A stretch of 64,000 nucleotides of DNA from Micromussa lordhowensis. Lineage: Eukaryota > Cnidaria > Anthozoa > Scleractinia > Lobophylliidae. Numbering within the stretch: the stretch's first letter is position 1; each line of letters begins with the position of its first letter. The translations under genes and the position numbers were made by a program. The notes beneath the pieces were generated by a model that was given only the letters and a program-made list of their open reading frames with translations, was not told where the DNA came from and made no database searches. The stretch lies in contig OZ026597.1 in the NCBI GenBank assembly GCA_964020085.1, positions 4,145,394 through 4,209,393 on the forward strand, in the 5' to 3' direction. Below, piece by piece: positions 26,430 through 37,900 of this stretch.

Positions 26430-26580
26430 AACAATTGTCGATCTCGGGTATCGCAAAATATCGTGATTTGTCAGTGTCTCGCAGATCAATTATTTGCCTC
26501 AGCCTTCGGCTTCGGCAAATAATTGATCGGCTCGCCACTGACAAATCACGATATTTTGCTCAACCTCGTCCAATAATTGT
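26430..26580. mobile_element. Hairpin MITE
   Basis: Inverted arms: aacaattgtcgatctcgg to gcaaaatatcgtgatttgtc on the left, and gacaaatcacgatattttgc to ccaataattgtt on the right. The centre has a second tight inversion, caattatttgcc and ggcaaataattg, around ccttcggcttcgg. Non-coding. Confidence 0.85.
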
Positions 26581-26904
26581 TAATTATTTCTATAGCGCGA
26601 ATTCAACTGTACAGTTGTCAAATGCGCTTCACAATGTTAAAATAATAAGCTAACAATTATAATAATAAATTTACATGAATGGATAGTGATGCGAAACAAA
26701 AACAAGATCAAAACTATAGTTGACATCTATAAAAATATATACATATGCTCCATACTCTTATAGTTGCATAAAAATAAATATGTCTTCAACTTCTTTTTGA
26801 AATGCTCAAGGTTTTGCTCCTGTCTAATTGACAATGGAATAGCATTCCATAAATGGTAGCATTCCATAAATGATAGCGCTGGGTTGTCTATAATTATCTC
26901 ATAT

Positions 26905-26917
26905 ACATCTAGCGTTT

Positions 26918-26950
<33 letters not shown>

Positions 26951-27100
26951 AATATCGAAAACTAAAATAAAATAAAAATAAAAACTACCCCAAGAAATTT
27001 CGCGTTCGCTAACAATATTTGTAGAGCATGGTATAATGGCTCGCATAAATTGTTGGCTAAGCCAATGAAAACTCTTTTGGTCCCAATGAAACAAGCTGCC
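26905..27100. mobile_element. Body fragment of hairpin family 3
   Basis: gaataattgttttattaaaa, then aacgccccc, an A-rich stretch, then gtataatggctc and gctaagccaatgaaaactct match the body of the element at 44870-45030. The hairpin head on the left is lost. Confidence 0.7.
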
Positions 27101-27237
27101 GCTCGACTTCCTCGTAAAAAAATGGAAACCTTTTTTTAGTTTTTTTTTCCCCGCAACGCAATTTTGCTGTTTGAATTTTTTCGCGTGAGGAGCCTGGCAC
27201 TAGATGCTCGCGTAATTGTCGAACTTCTTCTGGCCCC

Positions 27238-27372
27238 AGTTGTTCAAAGGCTGGATAACGCTATCCACTGGATAAATCGCTATCCAGTGGATAAGTGTTA
27301 AATAAACAAACCACGCTATCCGCTGGATAGTGACTTATCCGGTCGATAGCGTTATCCCCAGCAAAGAACCCG
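27238..27372. mobile_element. Hairpin MITE with GGATAACGCTATCC arms
   Basis: Left gttgttcaaaggctggataa and right ttatccccagcaaagaac are inverted, and the interior carries several inverted copies of gctatccactggataa. Non-coding. Confidence 0.8.
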
Positions 27373-29862
27373 GGCCTGGCCGTTTGACTATATTGTGAAT
27401 GATAGTTAATCGACTATCATGTGCGGTTTGACCAGGGCTGTAGGACTTTTAATTGCCCCCAATTTACACTCATCATATTCAGCTATATATATTCTTGAAA
27501 GTGCCTTCTTTGATTCGAAAATGACCGTTTTAATAAAGGCATTGTTTTTCATTATTTCACAAGACACTGTAATATGAGAGACGAATGGCAACTTAGCAAA
27601 TAATGCACTAATTATCGTGTACAGAGCTTTTAGATGAAACCTATGGTAATGTGGCTCACAAAGCGGTACAGTGGATAAACAACATTTAAAGGCCATTCAT
27701 TTGAATTTAAATGAAGCATTGAAGGAGGAACCCTGTAAAATAAATGCTTCGTTAAATTGGCTAATTGTTCTCAATGAAAGCTCCTCGCCTACAACTCGGT
27801 TCTCTGTCTAGTTTTCCGAAGCTTGAACTAGCCACTCTCGTTTTGCACCGATAAAAATACGCGATCGTTTCAATCGTCTGGTAGGATTAGAGATCAATAA
27901 TTTCGCGTGTAAAAGCCACACAGTAAACGCTCTGAGATCTAAAACTTTGAAGTGTTTAAACTAAGTCTATGGCTGGAACTTTTAGCAAAGATTTGATCTT
28001 AGTGCCCTCTGTGATATTCATGCATTTCACCTAAAAACGTCACAGTTTGTAATTATTCCACGTAAGGAAAATTTCTTACCTCGGTAGAAAACTGACGTGC
28101 ACTCGTCAAGAACTATCCTCTTTTTTGTTTGGCTGCCAGCAGCTTTTTCGCTTTTGTATAGATTCTGAAAATTGCAGCTAGACAATAGAAGACTGGCTTT
28201 AGGACTGAAACGTGTGAAAAACGAATCTTTAATATTACCATCTCGAATTGGTGTCAAATTGCCACTCAAGTTTCTATCACCATGACAATGTATCATATCT
28301 GAAAGGATGTTTTCTCACCTGTCATATGATATGCCCATATGGATATAATTGTCTGGAGTGGGTGAGATATTTTGACTGTTTTTCTCTTCTATGCCGCATT
28401 ATTTTTGATATTGTTGCTACTTTTTTTAGCTAGTCTGCCTGAAATTCAGTGTCACTTGTTTTATTTCTCTTTCCTTTATTGAAAATGACTAGTAAACCAG
28501 TCATTGTAACATTGTGAGACAAGTTAAAATTAGCAAAAGCGTGGTACATATGCGTGCCTCTGGCAATTATCAGCTGTCTGTTCCTTTATTGAAGAAAAAC
28601 TTACTAAAGCAATTATCAGCTGTCTGTTCCTTTATTGAAGAAAAAATTACTAAAGCAATAAACACACGGAAAATAATCGGTTATCATTGGAAAAAGCCCC
28701 AGTCGCTGTTTGGGTGAAAAAAAAAAAAAAATTGAAAAACCCCTTACAAACGAAAGAAAAGAAGACCCTAAGTGAGTTTAATCCTTCGAACGGGAATCTA
28801 GAAAAACGTACGTTTTATACTCGGAGTGTGCCTAAAAATGAAAAAAAAATGGTTTGAGGAAAAATCGATTATTTCCATATGTGTATAGGGCGCCCCATTT
28901 ATTATTACCTGCTGTGCTGGTCCGAGCGATAATTCCGTTTACTTAGACTGAAGATAGCGCACCGAAATTATCTGAAATCATCGAGATGGTGAGAGTAATT
29001 AAAAAACTAATTCAGATACGTTGAGATTAAGCAGGACTTGGAAATTAGCCAAATACGAACTTTCCGCCCCCGAGCGACTGAAAAGAAACCGTGATCTTCC
29101 TACGCGGGCCCACAGAAGAAGGAATAATCCGCTATAATTGCCTGGTGCAAGACCAAAGTAAAACAAAAACTACTGGTTATTTTCAGTTCGGCAGAATCTG
29201 GCTCTCCAGCAAAAGAGGCTGATCTCACATTTCCTAGTGGTTTCGATTTTTACACGCCATTTAATTATTTAATTACTATAGGTCATTCCTATCTTTTTTA
29301 GGATGAGGTCTTGCGTAGTCTAAGCTTGTTTCAAAAGGAAGTCGTAACGGTTGTTTTGTTGTGTTAGATATATAACAAAGCAACCACTTCCTCTTGTAAC
29401 ATGATTAATCATTTTTCTCTGAGCCACGTTCATACAGATCATACATAATCTACCAAGCCATATACGTTTTCCTTCTGTGCTTTCATGCTGAACTGGCCAA
29501 ATTTGGTGTAAAATTCGAGATTAATGATTTACTCCTCAATTATGTTTGGTATTTTGAAAACAAGGCATACACATCGCAATTTCATGAGAAATGGGGGCAA
29601 ATAAAGTTTACCCAAATTTCAGTATTAGTTGCGTCGTTAGCCTTGGCACTTTTCGTCGTCGAAACCTTACAGAAAGGGTTTCAGGTGAAAACGCGTGTAT
29701 TAAAGCTGCTGCTTTCGCGTTTCGACGTAACGTAATCAACTATCTCATAGCTGTTGATTGGTGTATGTTTTGGGCATGCGTGTGCAAGTCATCCTGCACT
29801 ATAATCATAGTCAAAAACCTTGAGGCGCCTCACGCTCTCACTGACCAATAGTCTTCGTCTTC
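27373..29862. other. Gene-poor region
   Basis: No gene recognised. A 46-bp unit is tandemly duplicated at about 28563-28660; apart from that nothing stands out. Confidence 0.5.
28563..28660. repeat. 46-bp unit in two tandem copies
   Basis: gcaattatcagctgtctgtt and the following sequence through gaagaaaaacttactaaa starts at 28563 and again at 28609, with nearly no mismatch, indicating a recent tandem duplication. Confidence 0.9.
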
Positions 29863-30029
29863 AATAGCCCTTTTCACGGTTAGTTTTTCTCATTTGCATT
29901 ACAATGTAATCCAACGTGGTTGCGAGGCAATTTCGGGCTAAAACTACAAAATAGCCCGAAATTGCCTCACATACATGCTAGATTATATTGTGATGCAAAT
30001 GAGAAAAGTTAACCGTGAAAAGGGCTATT
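29863..30029. mobile_element. 167-bp palindromic MITE, family 1 copy B
   Basis: Ends aatagcccttttcacggtta and taaccgtgaaaagggctatt; arms include ctcatttgcattaca and attgcctc. Very close to the copy at 6579-6748. Both copies are followed by the same five bases (ccaac), so the true right end may be slightly further out. Confidence 0.9.
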
Positions 30030-30203
30030 CCAACTTCGCGACTCCAGCTTATGTTTATATTCAAATTATATTCAAATATTGCTTTACTGCGAGCTTTTGT
30101 TTACTGTATTCCCCCTACCCCCGCATCCCATATTTTATATCTTTATTAAAACAACTCAGGTAATTAAATTCGCGCGCTCTGATTGGTCGAGAATGGCGTC
30201 ATA

Positions 30204-30292
30204 TTCAACAATTATTCCACAAGCGCGCGTTGGATATGAGATGGTAGATAGCCAACGAGGCGCATAGCGCCGAGTTGGCTATAATCACGACG
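30204..30292. mobile_element. Truncated hairpin of family 3
   Basis: caacaattattccacaagcg, ttggatatgagatggtagat and gccaacgaggcgcatagcgc match the hairpin at 44762, but the right arm stops after gagttggctataatca. Confidence 0.8.
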
Positions 30293-30549
30293 ATGAATTA
30301 AGATAGTTATTTTTGGCCTAAATATCCCACATCCATAAATTCCAGTTGTAACAATTAGCAATTTTTCTACCCAATATCCCGGGATATCTGTTCCAAATAT
30401 CCCATATGTTTTCCCCAATACTGTATCCCGTTAATTTTTTACCTTAATATCCCGTATCCCGAAAACCCCTAATAAGGCCTTTATGTTTCAAAACATAAAC
30501 CACCTTTAACAAACTTCCCCCCCCCCAAAAAAAAAAATGCTTGACATAT

Positions 30550-30626
30550 ATATTAACCAATTATTCGCCGAAGGCGAATTGAATATACACCAACATTTAC
30601 GAGCCTGAGGCGAATAACTGTTTTAG
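30550..30626. repeat. Short inverted repeat with CGCCGAAGGCGAA core
   Basis: aaccaattattcgccgaagg and a right arm aggcgaataactgttttag flank about 40 bases. It resembles the shorter hairpins at 51259 and 53825, which share the (a)ttattcgccgaa start. Confidence 0.55.
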
Positions 30627-31730
30627 TAAAATTACTCAGGTGATTATAGAAATACCTAAACAAAGAATCGACAGAAAAACGTTAAATTTTATTTGTCATT
30701 GTCACGCGTCAATGAACCACTACGCGAACAGATCACATGGTTTAATACATCACATGGTCAAAACGGCAAGTGTTTTTCGCACGCTTTAAAACGTACGAAA
30801 ACGCCTCTAAGAAAAAGCCAAAAATAAAGCTAAAACTATCTCAAAGTCAGTGGTAAATTCGGTTTGTTGTTGAAACCATTGTGTTAGATAAAGAAAATAA
30901 CTAAATAAAAAAAAATTTAATAGTTGTATTGATTTACTCAAGCAAAGTTTTCGTGGGCTAATTAAAAATTAGTTGGTAGAGACAAGTAGAGAAATTTTCT
31001 CAGTTTTGAAGTTTCGTTAAAAATTTTGGCTAAGAGCTACAATTTGAGCCAATTCCCTATAGCAAATAGACTGCGACTGGTTTATTTAATTTTAGCCCAC
31101 AAAAACTTTAACAACGCCCATATATAAAAACGTACAGAAAAGTCCTAAAAGCTTGAAACCTAGCAAACTCCTTGGCATTAGTACAGGGAAAAATGTTGCA
31201 GAAATATGGCTTTCCTTGTACTTTATGGGTTGTGTCGGGTTCGTATGGTATTGTGGTAAGATGTACAGCCGCCATCTTTTTTTACTACGGGGATTAATGA
31301 TTCTCGAAGAAAGCGGGATAATATCCGACAATAAAAATTATAAAAGTGATCATCATAACTCATGTGTATAGGTTAACAATTGTTTATGTTCTTGGGAGCC
31401 CGCGTTGAGATTTTATCATGATTTAGTTGGTAAAATGTTCTAAATTTGAAACTGCATCCTTCATTTATGTTAGAATTCTGACACTTGCCACATTGCCAAC
31501 TGCTTTGCAACGTTAATAGCCCTCTTTCAAACAACAACAAACTATAATTTCGAGTGGAACGAAATTGCTGATGGCTTTTCGTGATTTAGTGGAAATGTAT
31601 TTATTCCTGTTGCCTTTTCGCTTCTTAAGGCTTTGGAAATCTAGAAAATTTTGTATATATGAAGCGATCTGTAAGGGCAGGTTTAAAACATAAATTATTC
31701 AACAGGAAATTAATAATATAATAATTATTT

Positions 31731-32220
31731 AACAATTATTCCATGAGCGGGCGTTGGATATGAGATGGTAAATAGCCAAGGAGGCCCGTAGGGCCGAGTT
31801 GGCTATAACCAATCTCATATCCAACAAGCGCGAATGGAATAATTGTTTTATTAAATTCTCAACCTTCGGTTTTGCTCAATTTTATTAAGTCTAAGAAACG
31901 ACCGGAAAGTGATGTGACTTCCGGGCGCTTCCGTATCGTTAAACAATCTCATTCCGAACATTGTGGCTTTTTTGTTGTTTCTGGGACGGCCTTGTCCCTA
32001 ATTTCTTGCATTTCTTGCGTGGATAGCTCGCCAAATCTGTCTTTTTCGTCTTTTCTTTTGTCGACGAAACTTGGCTCCACGGAAAGGTTTTATGCTGAGC
32101 GACATTTGCCGCATTCATTTCCATATAAGGTCAAACGCAGGTATAATGGCTGGTAACCGAGATCTAGTGAACCAATCAGAAAGCTAGAATTGCATTATCC
32201 GAGGTTGAGAATTTAATAAG
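31731..32220. mobile_element. Composite element: family 3 hairpin joined to inverted-repeat body
   Basis: 31731-31848 is a near-perfect hairpin (aacaattattccatgagcg ... gaatggaataattgtt). Directly attached is a body of about 370 bp whose own ends are inverted, ttattaaattctcaacctt at 31849 and gaggttgagaatttaataa at 32201. The open frame 31872-32156 lies inside this body and has no recognisable domain. Confidence 0.7.
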
Positions 32221-32224
32221 TACC

Positions 32225-32370
32225 ATTATTCCGGCAAATTTAATGCTGGGGGTAACCCTGCGATGGACTGGCATCCCATCCATGGGAGAGTAGAAATATT
32301 CCTAGTCGCTTAACGGAAACCGGGATAAGCTCCGGCCTGATGGGCCACTTGGCTCGTATGCAGACTTTAT
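32225..32370 (+). mobile_element. RTE-type retroelement 3' tail
   Basis: Contains ccctgcgatggactggcatc, then cccatcc, agtagaaatattcctagtcg, aagctccggcctgatgggcc and cacttggctcg. These phrases match in order the minus-strand copy at 5035-5190. A non-coding 3' end of an RTE LINE or a SINE dependent on it. Confidence 0.7.
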
Positions 32371-32540
32371 CTACCATTATTCCTTAATTTATGTCTTCTA
32401 ACAGAAATCCTTCTGCTATAAATTAACAGTCAGCATCTGGCGATAATAGCAATCTGCAATCCCCTAATGTTTGAAATTATCGAATATTGTTTCCAATCAT
32501 TTTTACCAATGACAATACTAATGGTTTAGTTCAATTATAA

Positions 32541-32923
32541 GGGCCTGTTTACATGGAGGTGGGGGACCCCAGGTAGGTGAGGTAACCCGCCTAGCCGTGG
32601 TCGAAGAATGGTCCGCGTTTACATGCAAAGTTACAACCCCGGGGTCCCGGGGTGACGTTACTAGACGTTGTTGCAAATGTAACATGAACTCGACCCCGGC
32701 TAGGCGGGTTACCCCACCTTGAGTCGTTTACATGGCAAAATGCGACCCCGGGGTGCAGGGTTACCCTACCTGGCAGACCGGGCAACCTGCCTAGGCGGGT
32801 TACCCCACCTATCATGTAAACATGATCAAATAAAAATGAGAGATTATATGGAGAGGCGGGTTACCCCACCTAGGCGGGTTACCTCACCTACCTGGGGTCC
32901 CCCACCTCCATGTATACAGGCCC
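32541..32923. mobile_element. PIF/Harbinger-type non-autonomous TIR element with 3-bp TAA duplication
   Basis: Left end gggcctgtttacatggaggt is inverted at the right end (cctccatgtatacaggccc). Both ends are flanked by TAA (32538-32540 and 32924-32926), the usual PIF/Harbinger target duplication. Inside are about six direct and inverted copies of ggcgggttaccccacc, plus further ttacatg phrases, so the element is internally repetitive. No transposase. Confidence 0.8.
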
Positions 32924-32926
32924 TAA

Positions 32927-34973
32927 GATGGAAATTTTGGATAAAATGGATTCTTCATGAAATTAGTTTTGGTTTTAATTTAACCACGAGCAGCTGCTTT
33001 TAACATTTACAGAGGATGGCCTTGAGAATACTGTGTAACATCTGAAAAGGCTGTTGAAAGATCTACCAAAGCTTATTTTTAATTTTTTTTTTAAATGAAT
33101 AACCGGTAAGTATGTATTTCAACGTTGTTTTGCTATACTAAGTAGAACTATCAGAGCTGTGATTTACTAGCTGTATTTTATGAGAAACTAACTATTCACA
33201 AGCGAAATGTTGTTAATCATGCTAAGATGAAACGAGATGAAACCTAAACAAAAATCACACAGGAAAAGAATTGAAACTAAAACAGCGAGAAAATCATTTA
33301 AGCGCAAAGAAATAGTCTTAAAGCGAAAAGTGAATTAAATGTATATTTTTGCGTTAGTTTTCACTCAGTGTACCTTGCTTGATTGCATATTAAATGGACG
33401 GGACATTGGAGCGACTGGTTTGAATACGGTGCAGGCTAGACCTTCTAACGTCGTGTTAGTCAACTGTCTGAATTCAATTTAGTTGTCTGTTAAATGCCAT
33501 ACTCATCGACCGCATGAGCTGATTCATAGATGATGTATCTTTTACATCAAAATCATCTAACAACCTATGATTATCTCTTTCGCCATGCGAATTGCTCGTT
33601 TTTTTTAACCAACGAAAGATTCTCATTTGCTTTGGTTTATTGACTTTATTGCATAGACGAGTATTTCAGTCTTACCAACGACCGTTATCGTGCCCATGCA
33701 ATACAATAGACATCGAAATTATCTCCCAATATATAATTTTTTCCATGTGAGATGTTCTGGTTTTTTTTTTTTTCAAGCAACGTTTGATTTGCTTTATTTA
33801 TTGAGCTTTCTGCTATGAATTCTTGAACATTTCCACCTTAGCTTCGTTATCAGAATCGGTAGAAGGTTTGGAACATTTTATCAAAATATTCTGTAACGAT
33901 CTTTGATGGATTGAAAATAGATTGAAACAGTTGTAATAGCGATGAGCAGATTAGATTGCATTTGAAATAAATTTGTAATGGGAAAAAAACCCGCTGTTTG
34001 TCTCCTTTTAACAAATCGTTCAATCTCGGCAGGTATTCTTAATAGAAGTAGTCTCATATAGTTGTTTTCCCTCACTGTTGGTCGGCAATCACCAGTAAAT
34101 CTGAAGCTCTTTGATTGATAACCTAGCAACCCGTTAATTTCAAAAGAAGTAGACAAAATAGCAAATCACCTTCCTCGTTATTTTGTAACCTTGAAAATTC
34201 TAATTACGCTGACTTTGAAATCAGACCTGACTTTGATTCAATGCAATTATGAAAAAAGCAGCAAGATTATAATTTTAAGTTACATCCTCAAGGATTCGTA
34301 GCCCATAGCAAAATCATTTAGCAAGTGTGACCTTGCAAATTTAAAACTCCATCCTTCATTCTGTTTGTAGTTTATAGTATTGTCTCATTGCTAATTGCTT
34401 TTCAACGTTAGCAATTCTCTTGATATGGTTATATTGTGTTAATCTCTTATTAACATGCAAAACATATTTCGCGTGTAACGATGTTTTTTAATTTGCAATT
34501 TTGTTATTAATTGATTTTGTTGGCGTATGGCTTCTCTAATCTTTGGAAAATTAGCAGACTGTAATTATCCATATTACCTTTTAGGTGTATATCCATAGCA
34601 TAAACCTCCTAATATATGGTGATTATCACATGGAAAGTGTGGGTGTACGTTTTATCCAATGGATAAAAACATCGCTCAATTTTAACACCTTCTATGGTGT
34701 TGTTTGTTTCACAATTTAACTCAGTTTTTTCCCAGTCAAAGTACATAAACGTCTTGATTCTGACAAAAACTATTCTTGAGTCGCACGTGTGAGAGAATTG
34801 CATGGCAACAAACTTATGAAAAACTGCAATATTGGTGATTTCTATGGAGTTATTACTTGCAGCATTATTACTGACTGACTGACTGACTAATTGATTGATT
34901 GATTTTTTTAATCAGCAAAGAAACTAAACTGGCTAATCAATGTAAAGACAAACCAGACATCAAAATTAACAAC
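32927..34973. other. Region upstream of DEG/ENaC gene A
   Basis: AT-rich, no gene recognised. It should hold the promoter of gene A. A CTGA/TTGA tetranucleotide run is at about 34870-34903. An acceptor-like tttttttaatcag at 34902-34914 means a non-coding or short coding 5' exon may exist further upstream. Confidence 0.45.
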
Positions 34974-37900
34974 ATGCTTAAGACAGAAAAGGAGGAAGAT
35001 GGATCAACGATCAAGAAGCTGAAAGATTTTGGGGGATATACAACCGCGCATGGGTTTGGGAGACTGGTGGAAAGCAAGAGCTATACCCGCAAGGTGTTCT
35101 GGGTCATGGCGTGCCTTGGTGCTTTCACTATGTTTTCCTGTCAAGTGGTTTGGTTGGCGCAGGATTATATAAGCAAACCAGTTGAGACGTACATAACTAT
35201 GGAACATGTCAAAGTAAGTTCTTTAATCTCTCGCCGAGCGACGATTGTTGACACAATTCTGCAATCAGTTCTGCAATCAAAAGTATCACAATATGTAGAG
35301 TTGGTAGTTAGTTTTAACTGACTCAAACTTACCACACTTGCTGGCAAAACAATGCGTTGCAATAAGGCACTAAGCTAGACGTTTCTGAAAGTGTGAAAAG
35401 AGAATGAAAATGGAAATTTTTGCTTTGCTTAGCTAAAGGAGCTAATCATTTTGCCACGAACAAATTTATCTTTAAATTGAAGGAAACCTGAAAATAGTAG
35501 TTTACTAAGATAGAATAACAAAAAAGAGATTATACCGAACCACAAAGGACCAAGGGTGGGTAAGGATGAAAAAGATTAAGACCGATTGCAAATTACGGAC
35601 TTGAAAACTTCAAGCTAGACTTTTTAAGGTGTGCGAACTGTAAGGTAGCTCCTTAAGATCTTTACAAAGCCGAAGAATGGCTTCTTGTGTCAGTAATAGC
35701 TTTGGCTTTTGGCCGTAGGTGAGCGGGCTAAGATTATTAATACTAGATGTCACGTGAAAACTATTAATAAACCTAAACAGCCAGACACAATTATTGCGCG
35801 CAGAATTCTGACGTCTCTCCCATCGGGGAGACCTGAGCTGACATTTCAGGTTACCTACAATATATAGATTTGGCCAAGCGTATAAGCGGAGCTCGTGGTC
35901 CGGGTTGTTCATAGCCCGATTAAGCTAACCCAGGATCAGCGAGAATTTTGATTTTAGTTTTGTACGTTGCGGTGAGGTTTTCTGTATATTGTCTAGCCTT
36001 CTGTCTTAAGTTTGAATAATCTCAAAATACATAAAACAAAAGCAGTTCGGTTAACTCTTAATCCTGGGCAAGCGTTAACTGGCTTCGAACACGTTACCTC
36101 TGTCAGTGAGTTCTAAACTTAAGCAATATGGTCACATAATACTGGTCAGCGGATACCTTGTTTTGACAGTTGCCAATTGACAGCGATTGCCAATATATAA
36201 TCCAAGGCTGCATGTCTCTCAACTTATTAGCTGGAGCATGGCCATCATCTTGCGCGACTTCGTCGTCGCTGTCGCCGTTATTGTAAATTGTTTTATATAA
36301 TAACCAAATCAATGCGCGCGCTCTGATTGGTCAATCAGCTATGGGTTATTGTGCCGGTAAACCCATGGGAAAATCGCGCGTTTTCTGAATTGTTATATAA
36401 AAGCAATAGACCACAAGTTTCTATGGGTTTTAGGCTGATAAACCACTTGGGATGTTGGTAGAACACTCGAAGAATTCGTAAACCACATCGCCTGCGGTTC
36501 GTGATTTACAAATTCTTCTCGTGTTCTACCAACATCCCGCGTGGTTTATCAGCCTATAACCTATAGAAAATTGTGGTCTATTGCTTAAATAGAACATTAC
36601 ATAAGCTTTGAAAATCTCTCATGTCGATCTACTTTCACTTGTGTCAATACCATTTTAGGCAGATAATTTATTAATCCAATCTTCTGCTTCCTTGTCAGGA
36701 TATCGACTTTCCAGTTGTCACAATTTGCAACCACAGTAATCCGCAGGAGTGAAATATTTTCCAACAAATCATCTTTCCTTCAGCAGTATCTTAAAGACTT
36801 CTTAAACGCTTTCAAAAATACAACGGGCCAAGGTTAGTCCTACTTTAATCGTGGCTAGCCGAAACGGAAAATCAAGGGAATGTAAACTTTCCACTTGCCG
36901 CAACTTTCTGCTTCAGGTTCATGTCTCTCTCTCGTTAGTGGATCCCGCCTTCTTCTTTATCTGCCATGGAATAACGCACTACCACATTGTAAATCACTAT
37001 TCTCGCTCCTTCCTTTTACTCCTGAGTTGCCCTCTACCGTCTCCAGATCTATCTTTTTAAGCGTGACTTAAAGCAGAGCAAAAACTGAATATAACATGTT
37101 CCTTTCTGTTTTGCTTTTCAGAAATTAGCTCCCATTTTCGCATCACAATTAGAATTGACAAAGTCGCCAACATTTAATACTTACATGTAGAGTTTAATGA
37201 AATGTTCGGAAATAAGTTTCGAGAGTTGATGTATTAATCCCTATATTAAATGAGACTGAGCAAGTAGTTATCGACCAATGATCTTATACCAGTGACTCGT
37301 TTTCTTTTAAAAGAGAAGATAAAGCGAGATGGCCTACCACAAACGCAAGAAGAAAGCCAAGTAGACGACATAAATCACATAAGCAATTACAGTATACAAC
37401 TAACAAGTATTACAAGTGCGTCCACTGCTCATGCGCAGCCATCAGCGTCAATATCCGTAGTCTCAACACCTACGCCATCAGCAAGGTCGAAGAAGAGGAA
37501 GAAGACCAAACAAAAACGAAAGAAAGTAGCCACGACTACTTCATCTCCTGCGATAACAGGGACGCAAGAAAAAGAGAAAAAGAGGGCTGGAAAAAAGGCC
37601 AAGGAGGACATAGAGGAAAAAGACGACAAGCAGGACAAAGAAGAAAAAGAGCCTCGTAAGTAAAAGGAACATATCCGCAGCAAGCGAGCTTTATGGATCT
37701 CCTATGTACTTAGACGCGTTTAATATAAGAAGAATTCTACGCTCGTAGTGTGTTAAACACTTTCAAGAGAGAATTAAGAGTAACAGAGTCAATACAACAT
37801 TTTGGTTATATTACTAAGATAATCCCTCTTAGAGCTTTTTTTAGATCATTCCCGCCTTTAGAAATCTCAAGACGGTCTAACCCTTTGTTAAGTAGTTTGT

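Noticed and set aside
31872..32156. 94-codon open frame
   Set aside because: Lies wholly inside the inverted-repeat body of a composite MITE and has no domain.
37429..37683. Minus-strand open frame of 84 codons
   Set aside because: Shadow of the Lys/Glu-rich exon 3 of channel gene A.
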